From: Photobacterium arenosum
Lineage (GTDB): Bacteria > Pseudomonadota > Gammaproteobacteria > Enterobacterales > Vibrionaceae
Reading direction: 5' to 3'
Length of the DNA stretch: 64,000 nucleotides
Assembly: GCF_014841115.1 (NCBI RefSeq)
Contig: NZ_JACYTP010000001.1
Span: 558,001-622,000, forward strand
A model generated the notes under the pieces. That model searched no databases. It saw nothing but the letters and a program-made list of their open reading frames with translations, and had not been told where the DNA came from. Made by a program: the position numbers and the translations under genes. Below are positions 35,528 to 45,282 of the stretch, one piece after another (position 1 is the first letter of the stretch; the number at the start of each line of letters is the position of its first letter).

Positions 35528-36849
35528 AATCTGACAGCCCACATTTGCAATTCAATATTCGGGAAATCGCCGGACACATGCATGGCAATGCCGGATGAAG
35601 AAGACAATGCCTTCCACTCATCAGACGCCTTATCCAGCTCAAAATACGTAAAGCCGGCATGGTAAGGCAGCTGACGAGGCACCACTGGCATTGCTTTAAT
35701 GGCGATACCTGGTAACTGGAAGTTTACCAGATCACGAATATTTTCCAGGCTACCCACTTTGACCTGAGAGACAAAGCGAGTATGAAGTACATCCAGTGTA
35801 ACATCAGCTTTCACGGCAAGGATAAAGGTCGTGGTCTGGATAATCTCACGATCAGCAATATTGGCAACACGCACACCATAGCCTTGCTCTTTCAACACCA
35901 GCGGGATTGCCCGCTGCTCTGACATTACAGTCAGGCTGTTGCGGTTCCGGCTGATCAAAGACCACATACAGTCGGTTAGATCTCCATGATTATAAGGCGA
36001 GAAAGTCTCAGGACGGCGGGATGAGGTACATAATGTCGCCAGTTCCCCTTCGGCCTGCAGCAACACACGGTACAGCGCTTCAGGATGAACACCTTCCAAA
36101 CCCGCTAGATGCCAGAAAACCGGCTCCAGCTTGTTCACCACCTGCAGTAGCATAAAATCTGCCACCGAGGATACGCCTTGCTGATCAACCACACCCAGCC
36201 GGCTGACTATCGATTCAGCGCGATGTTTTAGCAGAGAAGCAAATTCGGTAACAAACTTTGTCAGTACAGCGGAGGCTTTAATATCAAGGCAAGTGGGAAT
36301 GAACTTGTCATCAAGTAATACAGTGCCATCACTTTTGACTTCCGAAATTTTCAGAATAGGGATCGACGTGAAAGCCGAACGGTCTTCCGTCTCTAGCATC
36401 AAACGGAAATTCAGGCTGCCAACATGAATGGTTGTGGTATCTTCACTGTCGTATAAACAGTCGACCACTTGCTGCTCCTGAAGGCGATAGCGCGCTCCGT
36501 CGCCCGCATTGGTATACAGCTCACCCTGCTCAGACGGTAAAGGACAACATAAATACACCACCTTATCTACCGTCGATGTGTCCACTTCCAACATTGCCGG
36601 CGCCAAGGCTTCAGAAGGAAAAGCAAACGGTGTACGGTCCTGCAATATCCCTTCCGCAACCGTGACGCCAATTTTGCCCATTTTCAGCAGTTCAGCATTA
36701 ATTTCTAATCGGCTAATCCCCCAATTTAATGGCGAGCTGAAAGCTGTATACAGACTCACTTGCTGAGAGTGAAAACGGTCCAACTGCTGAAAATGCTGTG
36801 GTTTCATGAACATGCCGTCTTGCCAGACAACCGGGTTATGCAATGACAT
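35524..36849 (-). CDS. tssK: type VI secretion baseplate protein TssK
   Basis: This 441-residue protein begins with VVWQDGMFMKPQHFQQLDRF, the TssK signature, and includes WGISRLEINAELLKMGKIGV. The C-terminal part contains HAGFTYFELDK and AMHVSGDFPNIELQMWAVR, the standard ending. TssK trimers connect the baseplate wedge (TssEFG) to the membrane complex (TssJLM). The length matches the family. The gene starts 9 bases after tssJ ends and overlaps tssL by four bases. Confidence 0.95.
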   Translation of the reverse strand: MSLHNPVVWQDGMFMKPQHFQQLDRFHSQQVSLYTAFSSPLNWGISRLEINAELLKMGKIGVTVAEGILQDRTPFAFPSEALAPAMLEVDTSTVDKVVYLCCPLPSEQGELYTNAGDGARYRLQEQQVVDCLYDSEDTTTIHVGSLNFRLMLETEDRSAFTSIPILKISEVKSDGTVLLDDKFIPTCLDIKASAVLTKFVTEFASLLKHRAESIVSRLGVVDQQGVSSVADFMLLQVVNKLEPVFWHLAGLEGVHPEALYRVLLQAEGELATLCTSSRRPETFSPYNHGDLTDCMWSLISRNRNSLTVMSEQRAIPLVLKEQGYGVRVANIADREIIQTTTFILAVKADVTLDVLHTRFVSQVKVGSLENIRDLVNFQLPGIAIKAMPVVPRQLPYHAGFTYFELDKASDEWKALSSSSGIAMHVSGDFPNIELQMWAVRL

Positions 36850-36858
36850 AATGCTTCC

Positions 36859-37362
36859 TTAGAAATAAATCTGTTCTACGCCTTGTGTACGCTCGACAGA
36901 CAACACATTATTCACCAGATTCACGTCCAGATAATAACTCTCCCGTTCTTCAATGGTGTGTATAGTCCGCCAACTTGTCCCGTTAATATCCCGGAAAGCG
37001 ACTGCAAATCCGACGGCACGTGTTTCAGGCTGAAGTTTCAAAAATTCCGTGAGTTCCTGGTCTGGCTCAAGCTGGTACTCATACCGCTTAATATATTCAT
37101 CACCTAGTGCCGCTTTGTCGTTTTCAAATAATGAAAAGAAATCCAAGCTGCGAAACAGCACAGGTGAAGACAGCTCATAGATGCGTAGAATGGCCGGTGA
37201 TGATGACCCGTTAGGACGTAAGTTCAGGCTCTTATCGGTCATAATATGCACTTCTACTTCTGCGGTTTCAGGGATAAGCCCGGTGGTGTCCTTAAACTGC
37301 TCCCATACTGCGCACCCTGACAGTGACAGTGCGGCAATCAATCCCAAAAAGTAATTACGCAT
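36859..37362 (-). CDS. tssJ: type VI secretion outer-membrane lipoprotein TssJ
   Basis: This 167-residue lipoprotein has a lipobox LSGC with the lipidated cysteine at residue 17, following a short hydrophobic signal. Beta strands follow: VEVHIMTDKSLNLRPNGSS and ILRIYELSSPVLFRSLDF, the latter characteristic of TssJ, whose loop after the first strand contacts TssM. The C-terminal segment YYLDVNLVNNVLSVE is typical as well. It sits in the outer membrane and holds the secretion complex. It overlaps the upstream tagH stop by eight bases. Confidence 0.93.
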   Translation of the reverse strand: MRNYFLGLIAALSLSGCAVWEQFKDTTGLIPETAEVEVHIMTDKSLNLRPNGSSSPAILRIYELSSPVLFRSLDFFSLFENDKAALGDEYIKRYEYQLEPDQELTEFLKLQPETRAVGFAVAFRDINGTSWRTIHTIEERESYYLDVNLVNNVLSVERTQGVEQIYF

Positions 37363-38704
37363 TTTGCTCCTGTAACAATTCTCTGTACTTTGATTCTAAG
37401 CTTGCATCAAAGTTATGTTGTTCCTCAGTCCGCCAATTTGACTGTTGTTCCGAAAAGTACGCCTGATACGCTTTCCAGTTCCTTTGGCTTTTCAGCCATC
37501 CCCCGCCGGTTATTTGCCTGGCTTCAAATGACGACGGTGACAAAGCTTCCAACTGTTGCTGGAAAATGCTTTCACGCGCCTGAAGTAATCGGGAGCGGTG
37601 TGCATCCAGCTCTTCCTGGATATGTTCTATCAACTCATAAGGCTCAAGTATCGACTGCTGGTAAAGCGACATCATACTGTCCAGTAAATGCGGTTTTTCT
37701 GCCTCGGATTCACCAGCCATCACCAAAGAACGGTGCAGCTCTGCGTTCAGTGAATCAAGGCACCCTTTTAAACTCAGACCCATTTGACGAAACCAGTTCT
37801 CATCACACAGATGTTGCAACTCCGGCGGGATACCTAAACCTTGCAAAAACGCCTGTTCCGGTTGTATATCTGATGTTTCAGATCGCTTTGCGATGGCACC
37901 CGCTGATTTGGATTGAGTGGGTTCTTCTGTTACTGAAGGCTGGGTGTATGATGTTAAACGCCCGGCAGGCACAGCTTGTGGGGTAAATTTATCCCCTGGT
38001 GATGAAAAGGTCTTCGCTTTTTCTGAAGCCGGAAAACTGCCATCTTCAACATTCCAGTTTTCCGGAATCAGGCTGGGAACATCCATTTCAGAGTGAATGC
38101 TCTCACTGTCGTCAAGAATTTGTCGTTGTGTTGCGCTGTAATCAACAAACTGTTTGGGTTCGTCATCTTCAATCAGAGACTCAGCTTCTTCATTCACTTC
38201 CTGAAGATAAGAAAGCGGTTCGGTAGAATCCGCTTTATCATCTTGGGGCAGGAACAGCTCTTCTATCGTTCCCTCTCCTAACATTTCAGATTCAGGAGGG
38301 AGGATCAGATTTAGACTGTCGACAGGATCATTGCTTTTCATGTCCGGCATAATATCTTCTGCCAGATTAATGTGATGCACCTCATTCTCAAATCCGGCAC
38401 TGAATTCATAGCGTCCCATCGAAATAGAATCGCCTTCCTGCAGGACTGTCGGCTGACTTTTCAGCGCACGCTTACCATTGATAAAAGTACCATTAGTGCT
38501 GATATCATTGAGATAATATTCACCGTTATAACAGGTGATCAGGGCATGAGTCGCCGATAGATATTTATTATGATCATCAAGATGGAAAACACTCTGAGCA
38601 CTACGGCCGATTGTTCCGCCCTGACTGTCAAATTCCATTTGCTTTGCCCCGACATATTCTTCCGGGGCACTGTTCACTTTGAGAATGAGGGTTTTGTGCG
38701 TCAT
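37355..38704 (-). CDS. type VI secretion FHA-domain protein TagH (Fha)
   Basis: This 449-residue protein has an N-terminal forkhead-associated domain (about residues 20-95): GGTIGRSAQSVFHLDD gives the GR..S motif, SATHALI the SxxH and DISTNGTFINGKR the NG. These residues bind phosphothreonine. A long acidic, low-complexity linker (about 110-270) leads to a C-terminal helical domain (from ILRQGLG-like FLQGLGIPPELQ to the end) that is typical of T6SS TagH/ImpI proteins. In threonine-phosphorylation pathways the kinase PpkA phosphorylates Fha and the phosphatase PppA reverses it. A kinase is present at the far end of this cluster, but no phosphatase is in the window. Confidence 0.92.
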   Translation of the reverse strand: MTHKTLILKVNSAPEEYVGAKQMEFDSQGGTIGRSAQSVFHLDDHNKYLSATHALITCYNGEYYLNDISTNGTFINGKRALKSQPTVLQEGDSISMGRYEFSAGFENEVHHINLAEDIMPDMKSNDPVDSLNLILPPESEMLGEGTIEELFLPQDDKADSTEPLSYLQEVNEEAESLIEDDEPKQFVDYSATQRQILDDSESIHSEMDVPSLIPENWNVEDGSFPASEKAKTFSSPGDKFTPQAVPAGRLTSYTQPSVTEEPTQSKSAGAIAKRSETSDIQPEQAFLQGLGIPPELQHLCDENWFRQMGLSLKGCLDSLNAELHRSLVMAGESEAEKPHLLDSMMSLYQQSILEPYELIEHIQEELDAHRSRLLQARESIFQQQLEALSPSSFEARQITGGGWLKSQRNWKAYQAYFSEQQSNWRTEEQHNFDASLESKYRELLQEQNA

Positions 38705-38712
38705 AAACGATC

Positions 38713-39309
38713 TTAGAATAGAAACGATAAGGAAAATTCTACGCCGCCAAGACCATCATTGACCGGCACGATCAGCGTCGCCTGAGGAGCAATCTGCAAA
38801 TGCGCATCAGGGTTACTGCCCATTTTTATCACCATTCCGGCATTAAGCAGTAAGCTGGCTTCGAACGCATTATTATCAGGTAGCTGAGTACCGTACTTGA
38901 ATTCATCAGCATCGACATGCCAACGTTCACTGTACTCGCTATAGGCCAGTGATATACCCGCGCCAAGGTAAGGCGTCAGCCAGCTCGCCAAGGGAATAGC
39001 GTACTGAGGCAGTACACGAAACTCATAATTGGTGACTTCCTGATAAACACCATTCTGGGGTGCAGGAATACTGTCCGCGAAATAATTCAGGCCAAACCAC
39101 CAGCGCCAGCGGGCACTGTTATCATCGATAGGCCGTGTATGTACCAGTCCCCAGCGAAGACTTTGGTTCTCACCCGACTCACCTTCCTCGGCAGTCGACG
39201 TAAAATCATAGTATGCGCCAGTGACACCAAAGCGTTCACCTTTGGCAGAGGCGAAGGAAGTATGAATTAAACAATAAGCTATACAGGCTACTGTAAGAAG
39301 ACGAGGCAT
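38713..39309 (-). CDS. outer-membrane beta-barrel protein at head of the T6SS left arm
   Basis: This 198-residue protein has a signal peptide (MPRLLTVACIAYCLIHTSFASA) and a series of alternating strands typical of a small porin-like barrel: YYDFTSTAEEG, WRWWFGLNYFADS, YEFRVLPQYAIPL, YLGAGISLAYSEY and a final FSLSFLF with C-terminal Phe. It lies only 8 bases before tagH, so it is the first gene of the left T6SS unit. I know of no standard Tss or Tag component with this shape, although unnamed barrel proteins occur in some Vibrio T6SS clusters. Role unknown; it could shape the outer membrane at the secretion site. Confidence 0.72.
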   Translation of the reverse strand: MPRLLTVACIAYCLIHTSFASAKGERFGVTGAYYDFTSTAEEGESGENQSLRWGLVHTRPIDDNSARWRWWFGLNYFADSIPAPQNGVYQEVTNYEFRVLPQYAIPLASWLTPYLGAGISLAYSEYSERWHVDADEFKYGTQLPDNNAFEASLLLNAGMVIKMGSNPDAHLQIAPQATLIVPVNDGLGGVEFSLSFLF

Positions 39310-40052
39310 AATGTTCGCTTTCTCTAATTTAAAAACACCTGAAAGATAAACGCATAAAAATATGAATTCAAGGCTTGATTGACGCTATCTTTAAATAAGT
39401 CATTTTTCCTATTAGATCTGTCATTTTCACTGTATGAGATTGCGAATTGACAGAAAAATACAGACGTGACCGGTCTGCAAAGGCCTCTCACTAAAACGCC
39501 AAACAAATCAATAAAAATTGTGAGATACTCCTCCAAAAAAATACAAACAGAAGAAAATTAAGCACAACTCTAATATATTGAATGGAAGTCACAAAAAAGA
39601 AGATGAATGATAAATAAACCTCCCCACACTCATGTTAATAAGACTCAATAACTCATCACTTAACTATAAAAGATATTAAAAAACATAATCTTATCCATAA
39701 AAATGAACACAAATTCGTGAGCAGATATTTATCTGTGATCTTTATCCAGCAAAGTCGGCATTCATTTAGTTTAGTATAATTCTTCCGATTACAATGCATT
39801 GCACATGAATGTCATAACCGTGTTAAACACACCTAATTTGTGGCAACTAACTGCAGGAAACGACACATTACCTGGCGCCTGACTACATCATGGCGAAAGC
39901 ACATGAAGGAGTTAATAAAGCTTAAAATTAGTCCGCCTTATTTTTTAGCATCTACTAATAAACTAAACATTAAGTTAGCGAGCAAGAATGCACTTCATGC
40001 CGCAGTAACTCCTTTACTCATAATTACAAGTTTCGAAGTTGGCTATAAAACA
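39310..40052. other. AT-rich divergent control region of the T6SS
   Basis: About 740 bases separate the leftward barrel/tagH unit from the rightward vasL/tssM unit. The sequence is clearly richer in A and T than both sides, with many A/T tracts between 39310 and 39780, a profile typical of regions silenced by H-NS. No sigma-54 -24/-12 element fits on either strand by eye. The frame that ends in vasL is open back to 39840, but the added part has no family resemblance, so I treat it as leader. Confidence 0.6.
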
Positions 40053-41333
40053 ATGAAATTCACTGATATTGCACTCAGACCAATATCGGCACAATTGCCT
40101 GTTGGTCATGACCCGAAAGAGCTCGATCTCTTTTCTGACTTAAAAAGAAACGTAAATCGATTAAGCAGTTTTGTCTCTCCAGCACCATGGAAAGAGATTT
40201 ATACCGCTTCCGAATTGCTTCTGACCCAGCACAGCAAGGACTTTCGCTGTGCCAGTTACTACTGCGTCTCTGCCTGCCGTATTGACGGATTAATGGGAGC
40301 GGTTAATGGACTCAATGTTCTCAATGATCTGTCCATCGTCTACTGGCACACTGCTTTTCCTGCAGTCAATAAACCGAATGCACGCATCCAGTCTTTTGAC
40401 TGGGTGGCAGAGCAAATGCCATTGGCACTGAGCAAAATTAAAGTATCACTGAAGGATCTCCCCTTAGTGGAAGCCGGCCACCACCTTGCTCTGAATATTG
40501 AGCAGGAACTTCAGCGTCAATTGGGGAAACAAGCCCCATCGCTGGGTCCGGTTCGCAGACAGTTTACTGAATGGAAAGATCAACTTGATGAACAGGCCGA
40601 AAAAGAATTAGCCAAACAAAAACAGCGTCAATTGCCAACGCCAGCCCCAGCACCAGAAGTGACAAGTCAACCAGCTGCTGAGCAGCCACCTGTCAAAAAA
40701 CAGGCGGCAATACGCACTCTGCCGGCCTGGTGTTACTGGTTGGCCACAGTGTTTACACTGGGTTGCCTGGTATTTTCTATTGTCGCAGTCCGGCAATACC
40801 TGTACCAGCGTGATATTAAAACTGCAACTGCAGAGCAACTGGAAAGTATTACATCAAGGCTTATCCAGGCGGAGCCCTATTTCAAGCACAGGCTCAAAGA
40901 AGAGGTTCTGACCAGAACCCATGATCTGCTGATGGACTGGACAGCTTTTCCTGGACGTGTCTATGAGCACCAGACACTGGAAGAGCTGGCAAATAACGTC
41001 AATACACTCTATCCAGACTCCATTGCAGCCAAAGAGTCTGTGAGCCAGTATCGGGCAGGTAAAGCGGCGCTGGCTCAGGATTATTTGCTCATCAACGACC
41101 AGTTCAAACGAGCCAGAACTATCATAGCTAACGCAGCACTAGTCGATGACAGTGAGAATATTTCAGCGGCCTACCGATTTAGTAATACCCTTTTTCCATT
41201 CCTTGGTCGCCTTGATTATTTGGAGAAAGGTCACATAAACCATGACGATATTTTAAAAGCACAAAAAACCTTGAGTGCCTATCAATATCGCCTTATGGAA
41301 CTCACACATAATTTCGAAAATAAAAACCAATAA
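40053..41333 (+). CDS. vasL: type VI secretion VasL/TssA-like membrane protein
   Basis: This protein of about 426 residues has an N-terminal ImpA domain (DIALRPISAQLPVGHDPKELDLFSDLKRNV-type start, followed by WKEIYTASELLLTQHSKDFR), shared with TssA. One transmembrane helix (about 235-255: WLATVFTLGCLVFSIVAV) comes after a Pro/Ala-rich linker. The C-terminal part ends with YLEKGHINHDDILKAQKTLS, matching the VasL/EvfB domain. The membrane anchor separates it from the soluble TssA at 50587. It is thought to act with the membrane complex or baseplate; its exact role is unsettled. ATG 40053 begins at the conserved ImpA sequence but has no strong ribosome site; earlier in-frame starts exist at 39840 and 39903. 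Confidence 0.85.
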   Translation: MKFTDIALRPISAQLPVGHDPKELDLFSDLKRNVNRLSSFVSPAPWKEIYTASELLLTQHSKDFRCASYYCVSACRIDGLMGAVNGLNVLNDLSIVYWHTAFPAVNKPNARIQSFDWVAEQMPLALSKIKVSLKDLPLVEAGHHLALNIEQELQRQLGKQAPSLGPVRRQFTEWKDQLDEQAEKELAKQKQRQLPTPAPAPEVTSQPAAEQPPVKKQAAIRTLPAWCYWLATVFTLGCLVFSIVAVRQYLYQRDIKTATAEQLESITSRLIQAEPYFKHRLKEEVLTRTHDLLMDWTAFPGRVYEHQTLEELANNVNTLYPDSIAAKESVSQYRAGKAALAQDYLLINDQFKRARTIIANAALVDDSENISAAYRFSNTLFPFLGRLDYLEKGHINHDDILKAQKTLSAYQYRLMELTHNFENKNQ

Positions 41334-41356
41334 AAATTATTCAGGCAGGTTATATC

Positions 41357-44300
41357 TTGATTAGTAAACTCAAAACGCCAAGAGTATTTATCATACTCTC
41401 AGCAGTGCTGCTTTCGGTGATGTATGGCTTATTCTCATATTTCATTATGGCTTTTCCTGTCAGTCATTACCTGACATGGGGGCCAGTGGTCTTCATCTTT
41501 AGTGTAGCAATCTTGCTTCTGATCGGTTACGAAGTAAAAAAACGCAAATCACGCTCTACCAGTGATATAGAAACAGAAGAAGAAACCTTGAAGGGGCTAT
41601 TATCTTCTTTGCTGAAGAGTTCCAGTCATAAGCCTATTTACTTACTGTTGGGCAACAAAAAGTCAGGAAAGACATCGCTCCTGACCAGTTCTCATGCCAT
41701 TAAACCCATAGATCAGAAAAATACGCTGCAAACTGATTACTTTGTCTGGCATGAGTCAGAAAAGGCGATATACATCAAACCGGCTCCACGTCTGATTTAT
41801 CAAGATACATCGAATACAGATCAAACTCTCTGGAAAGCGTTTCTGGAGAAAATTGTCAGTGTTAAGCCCCGCAAACCATTTGCAGGAAGCCTGTATGTGG
41901 TGGATCTTGAATTTTTGATCACTCAAGAAGAGTCTCAGCGCGAGTATATCCTGGATATTATCAATACCCGCCTCAGCGACATCACAGGGATGACCCATAC
42001 AGCCTTACCTGTGTATGTTTTCCTGTCGAAAATCGACAAACTGAAAGGCTTCAAAGAATTTGTTTCTCTCAGTCCGCTGAAAATGCAGCTTGAGCACCTT
42101 TCAATATCACTGAAAGATGCCAAAGGTACACTCAATGACGCCTTTGACAGCGGCTTTTACGCTATTCTGAGCAAGATGGAACAAAGCACGCTTGACTGTG
42201 CCGCGATGGAGCGCTCACTGGTCAACAACAGTGCACTGGTGACCTTTCCGAAACAGTTCGAGCTTTGTCATAGAATCATCAGGGATACCCTGAACAAAGT
42301 GCGGCTGGAAAAGGACGGATTTCACCTTGTTGACCTGCGGGGTCTTTACTTCACATCCAGCCATCAAGGTGGCCGAAAATACAACCTGCTCGCCAAAGGA
42401 TGCAGTAATTATTTCAATGTTCCAATGATTGCGTCCGAACACGACCAGTTATCAGAGTCACCTCTGTTCACCCGCTTCATTATTGATGAGCAGGTGCTGC
42501 CAGAGGCAAACTTTGCCGGTGAAAACAAACGCCACCTGAGGCAACTCATACGCAGAAGCCATATGACGATGGCCGCTTGTGTCACTTTACTCAGTGTAAG
42601 TGGTTACTATTTCTTTACGACCACGCAAAGCAATATTTCCATTATCAACCAGCTTCTGGAAGTCGCTGATAATAAAAGTGATGATCACGAGTTCGCCAAC
42701 CTGAAAAACCAGTTTGCCGTAACATCGAACGGTATTTTGCCTCTTTATCAGGCCTGGACCAACGCCAGTTATCTTCTGGACAAAAAGCTGATCGATATAA
42801 ATGTCGATAAACTGGATCAGACGACACAGATTGCCTACCGGCATTTACTTGACAGCATTCACCTGCAGCTGTTGCCGCTGGTAGAAAAGCATATCCAACG
42901 GAAACTGGCCAACAGCAACCTTTCACATCAAGACAAGCTCCATTTACTGAAAATGTATCTGATGCTGAATGAAGCGGACAAACGCGATTACAGTTTCCTT
43001 CTGAAATCAATTTCGCGTCTGCTCACGGATGATTTCGGCTCAGAGGGTGCATACGCCAACATACCTCAATATCTGGCGGTGTACTTCAAAACCAACTTCC
43101 CGCCTATTGAGATCAACTGGGATCTGGTTCGTACTACACGGCGAGATCTGCTGTCCCAATCCAAAGTGGATATTGCCTACAGCCAGATTCTCAACAGTGG
43201 CAGAGATGCCGATCTCGGCCAGCTCAGCATTCCAAGAGCAATAGGTTTCAATTTTGGTGAAATTTTTGATAATGAAAAAAGCAATCTTAATGAACTGAAC
43301 ATCAACAAAATTTATACCGCAACCGGCTTTACCACTTTCTATCGCCCTTTATCGGAGTCTTTATCGCACGATTTGATTGCCGACAACTGGGTGCTGGGTT
43401 TGTCAAATAACACTCTGCCGTCGGACGAAGAGCTTAAAGCCTTTCAGGCCAAGGTGCGCCGCAAATATACTGACGACTATATCAATGTCTGGCGTACAGC
43501 CATTAGCGATTTACGCTTTAAGCAGTATGACAACATAGTTGAAATAACCAATGCGATTGACACTCTGTCAGGCCCGACATCGCCGTTAAGCACCATACTG
43601 AATCTGTTGTATACCAACACCAAATATTCGCCAGAAGCTGGTGCACTGGCTCAGATGACATTGAAGGATGAACGCCTCAACCAAGCGGTAGATCTGTTAA
43701 AAGACTCGGCAGAGAAAGTGATCGAGCCTGACTATGAGTTGATGAAAAGGGTCGAAAAAGCTTTTGCCGTTATCAATACCCTGCAAACCAGTGAAACAGA
43801 AAACTCACAAGCTCCGTGGGATCAGGTAATCAGTTCGCTCAGCAATCTGCGAGCCTATCTGAAACAGATCACCGATGCGCCAAATGTACAGCAAGCAGCC
43901 TTAATAGCCGCCAAAGCCAGAATGCGTGAAACCGCGGCGGATCCCATTGTTCGCTTGAAGCAGGTCGCTCAAAAAGCGCCCGAACCTGTAAAAAGCTGGC
44001 TGAATGAAATCGCCCATCAGGCGTGGGCTGTCTTGCTGGCTGAATCACAATTGGGTATTCAGGAGTTATGGACCAGTAATGTCTACAGTAAATTTGAACT
44101 TGTTGGTCAGAACAAATATCCGTTCACCAAACATGCTGAAACTGAGATTTCGCTGACCGATTTCGAAGAGTTTTTTGCTGCGCAAGGCACCCTGGACAGC
44201 TTCATTGATGACACGCTTTCGCCTTTCTATGACACAAATTTGTGGCAGGCCAAACGTGTTGATGGCGAAACATTGCAGCTATCGCAAGAAATGATCACCC

Positions 44301-44752
44301 AGATGAAGAACTACACCATGATCAAGAATGTGCTTTTCGATCCCACGTCGAACAAGTTCAACATCGATTTCAGTTCACGCTTTATCGATCTGGATTCCAG
44401 CGCAATACGGGCCAGCCTGAACTTCGGTGGTGAAAGTCTGGATTATTACCATGGCCCGGCAAAGAGTAAGCAGTTTGTGTGGCCACCGGAAAGTAACGAG
44501 TTTTTCGTGAACGTCAACATTCAGGACATCACGTCCAGCGGCGAGCAACACAGAAAAGCAAAGGAAGGGTTTTGGTCCATTTTCCGACTGTTAAATGAGT
44601 CGCAGCTCGAGCCTACATCGGATGGTGGATTCAACGCGGACATTCTTGTTTCAGGGCGACACATGACGGTAAAAATCAAACCGTCTAACTCTAATAATCC
44701 GTTCCTTTTACAAGAACTGTATAACTTCTCTGTTCCAAGAGATATCCAATAA
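41357..44752 (+). CDS. tssM: type VI secretion membrane protein TssM (IcmF/VasK)
   Basis: This 1131-residue protein is the large inner-membrane component. The first two transmembrane helices are at about 10-32 and 40-57. A Walker A motif GNKKSGKT follows at 99-106, so the cytoplasmic NTP-binding type of TssM is kept. A third helix (TMAACVTLLSVSGYYFFTT) at about 403-422 leads to the large periplasmic part, which ends in a beta-rich domain that contacts TssJ. Start is TTG at 41357, supported by CAGGCAGG seven bases upstream; a Met at residue 22 is inside the first helix and unlikely. It lies 23 bases after vasL and is probably co-transcribed with it and with the AsnC regulator downstream. Confidence 0.94.
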   Translation: MISKLKTPRVFIILSAVLLSVMYGLFSYFIMAFPVSHYLTWGPVVFIFSVAILLLIGYEVKKRKSRSTSDIETEEETLKGLLSSLLKSSSHKPIYLLLGNKKSGKTSLLTSSHAIKPIDQKNTLQTDYFVWHESEKAIYIKPAPRLIYQDTSNTDQTLWKAFLEKIVSVKPRKPFAGSLYVVDLEFLITQEESQREYILDIINTRLSDITGMTHTALPVYVFLSKIDKLKGFKEFVSLSPLKMQLEHLSISLKDAKGTLNDAFDSGFYAILSKMEQSTLDCAAMERSLVNNSALVTFPKQFELCHRIIRDTLNKVRLEKDGFHLVDLRGLYFTSSHQGGRKYNLLAKGCSNYFNVPMIASEHDQLSESPLFTRFIIDEQVLPEANFAGENKRHLRQLIRRSHMTMAACVTLLSVSGYYFFTTTQSNISIINQLLEVADNKSDDHEFANLKNQFAVTSNGILPLYQAWTNASYLLDKKLIDINVDKLDQTTQIAYRHLLDSIHLQLLPLVEKHIQRKLANSNLSHQDKLHLLKMYLMLNEADKRDYSFLLKSISRLLTDDFGSEGAYANIPQYLAVYFKTNFPPIEINWDLVRTTRRDLLSQSKVDIAYSQILNSGRDADLGQLSIPRAIGFNFGEIFDNEKSNLNELNINKIYTATGFTTFYRPLSESLSHDLIADNWVLGLSNNTLPSDEELKAFQAKVRRKYTDDYINVWRTAISDLRFKQYDNIVEITNAIDTLSGPTSPLSTILNLLYTNTKYSPEAGALAQMTLKDERLNQAVDLLKDSAEKVIEPDYELMKRVEKAFAVINTLQTSETENSQAPWDQVISSLSNLRAYLKQITDAPNVQQAALIAAKARMRETAADPIVRLKQVAQKAPEPVKSWLNEIAHQAWAVLLAESQLGIQELWTSNVYSKFELVGQNKYPFTKHAETEISLTDFEEFFAAQGTLDSFIDDTLSPFYDTNLWQAKRVDGETLQLSQEMITQMKNYTMIKNVLFDPTSNKFNIDFSSRFIDLDSSAIRASLNFGGESLDYYHGPAKSKQFVWPPESNEFFVNVNIQDITSSGEQHRKAKEGFWSIFRLLNESQLEPTSDGGFNADILVSGRHMTVKIKPSNSNNPFLLQELYNFSVPRDIQ

Positions 44753-44785
44753 GTTGGTAGCTTAGGTTAATCAAAGTCGAGAATA

Positions 44786-45241
44786 ATGATAATGAATACT
44801 TTACACAGCAACAGCATTGACCGAATTGATAGGAAGATATTGTCAAACCTGCTGATTAACGGACGTGAATCGATCGCAAATATGGCCCGCAATGTGGGCC
44901 TTTCCAGAACCGCCGTCGCCGAGCGGATTACGCGAATGGAAAAGTCCGGCGTTATCGAAGGTTACACTGCCAAAATCGGGACCCAAAAAAGCGCAACTAT
45001 GACCAGCTGTTACCTGCTGATCAAATGCGAAAATGGCTGGAAGAAAAAAGTGTGTGACAGCCTGAGAGAAATTCCGGAGATTAAATCCATCAGTGTCGTC
45101 GGTGGTGGGTTTGACATCATCACTTTACTGGAGGCTGCTTCATTACACCTGATGAATGAACTGTGTGATGAAGCAGAAAACATTGTCGGCATTAAGGAGC
45201 TGCATACCACAGTCGTATTCCACAGCCCTATTTGCCGCTAG
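44786..45241 (+). CDS. Lrp/AsnC-family transcriptional regulator inside the T6SS cluster
   Basis: This 151-residue regulator has an AsnC-type helix-turn-helix (SIDRIDRKILSNLLINGRE then NVGLSRTAVAERITRMEKSG) and a RAM ligand-binding domain (SCYLLIKCENGW, IKSISVVGGGFDIITLLEA, ELHTTVVFH). The ligand is usually an amino acid. It follows tssM by 33 bases and reads in the same direction, so it is likely part of the central unit and may autoregulate or control the two flanking leftward units. Lrp/AsnC proteins are not standard T6SS parts. The double ATG at 44786 and 44792 makes the first residues uncertain. It converges with tssG, with a long hairpin between. Confidence 0.88.
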   Translation: MIMNTLHSNSIDRIDRKILSNLLINGRESIANMARNVGLSRTAVAERITRMEKSGVIEGYTAKIGTQKSATMTSCYLLIKCENGWKKKVCDSLREIPEIKSISVVGGGFDIITLLEAASLHLMNELCDEAENIVGIKELHTTVVFHSPICR

Positions 45242-45282
45242 GCGCCCGAATCACGCTTAGCCGCTTCATTACGGCATTACCC

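Noticed and set aside
39825..39850. Sigma-54 promoter for vasL (TGGCAACTAACTGCA)
   Set aside because: The spacing between GG and GC is one base too short, and the -24 element is TGGCAA, not TGGCAC.
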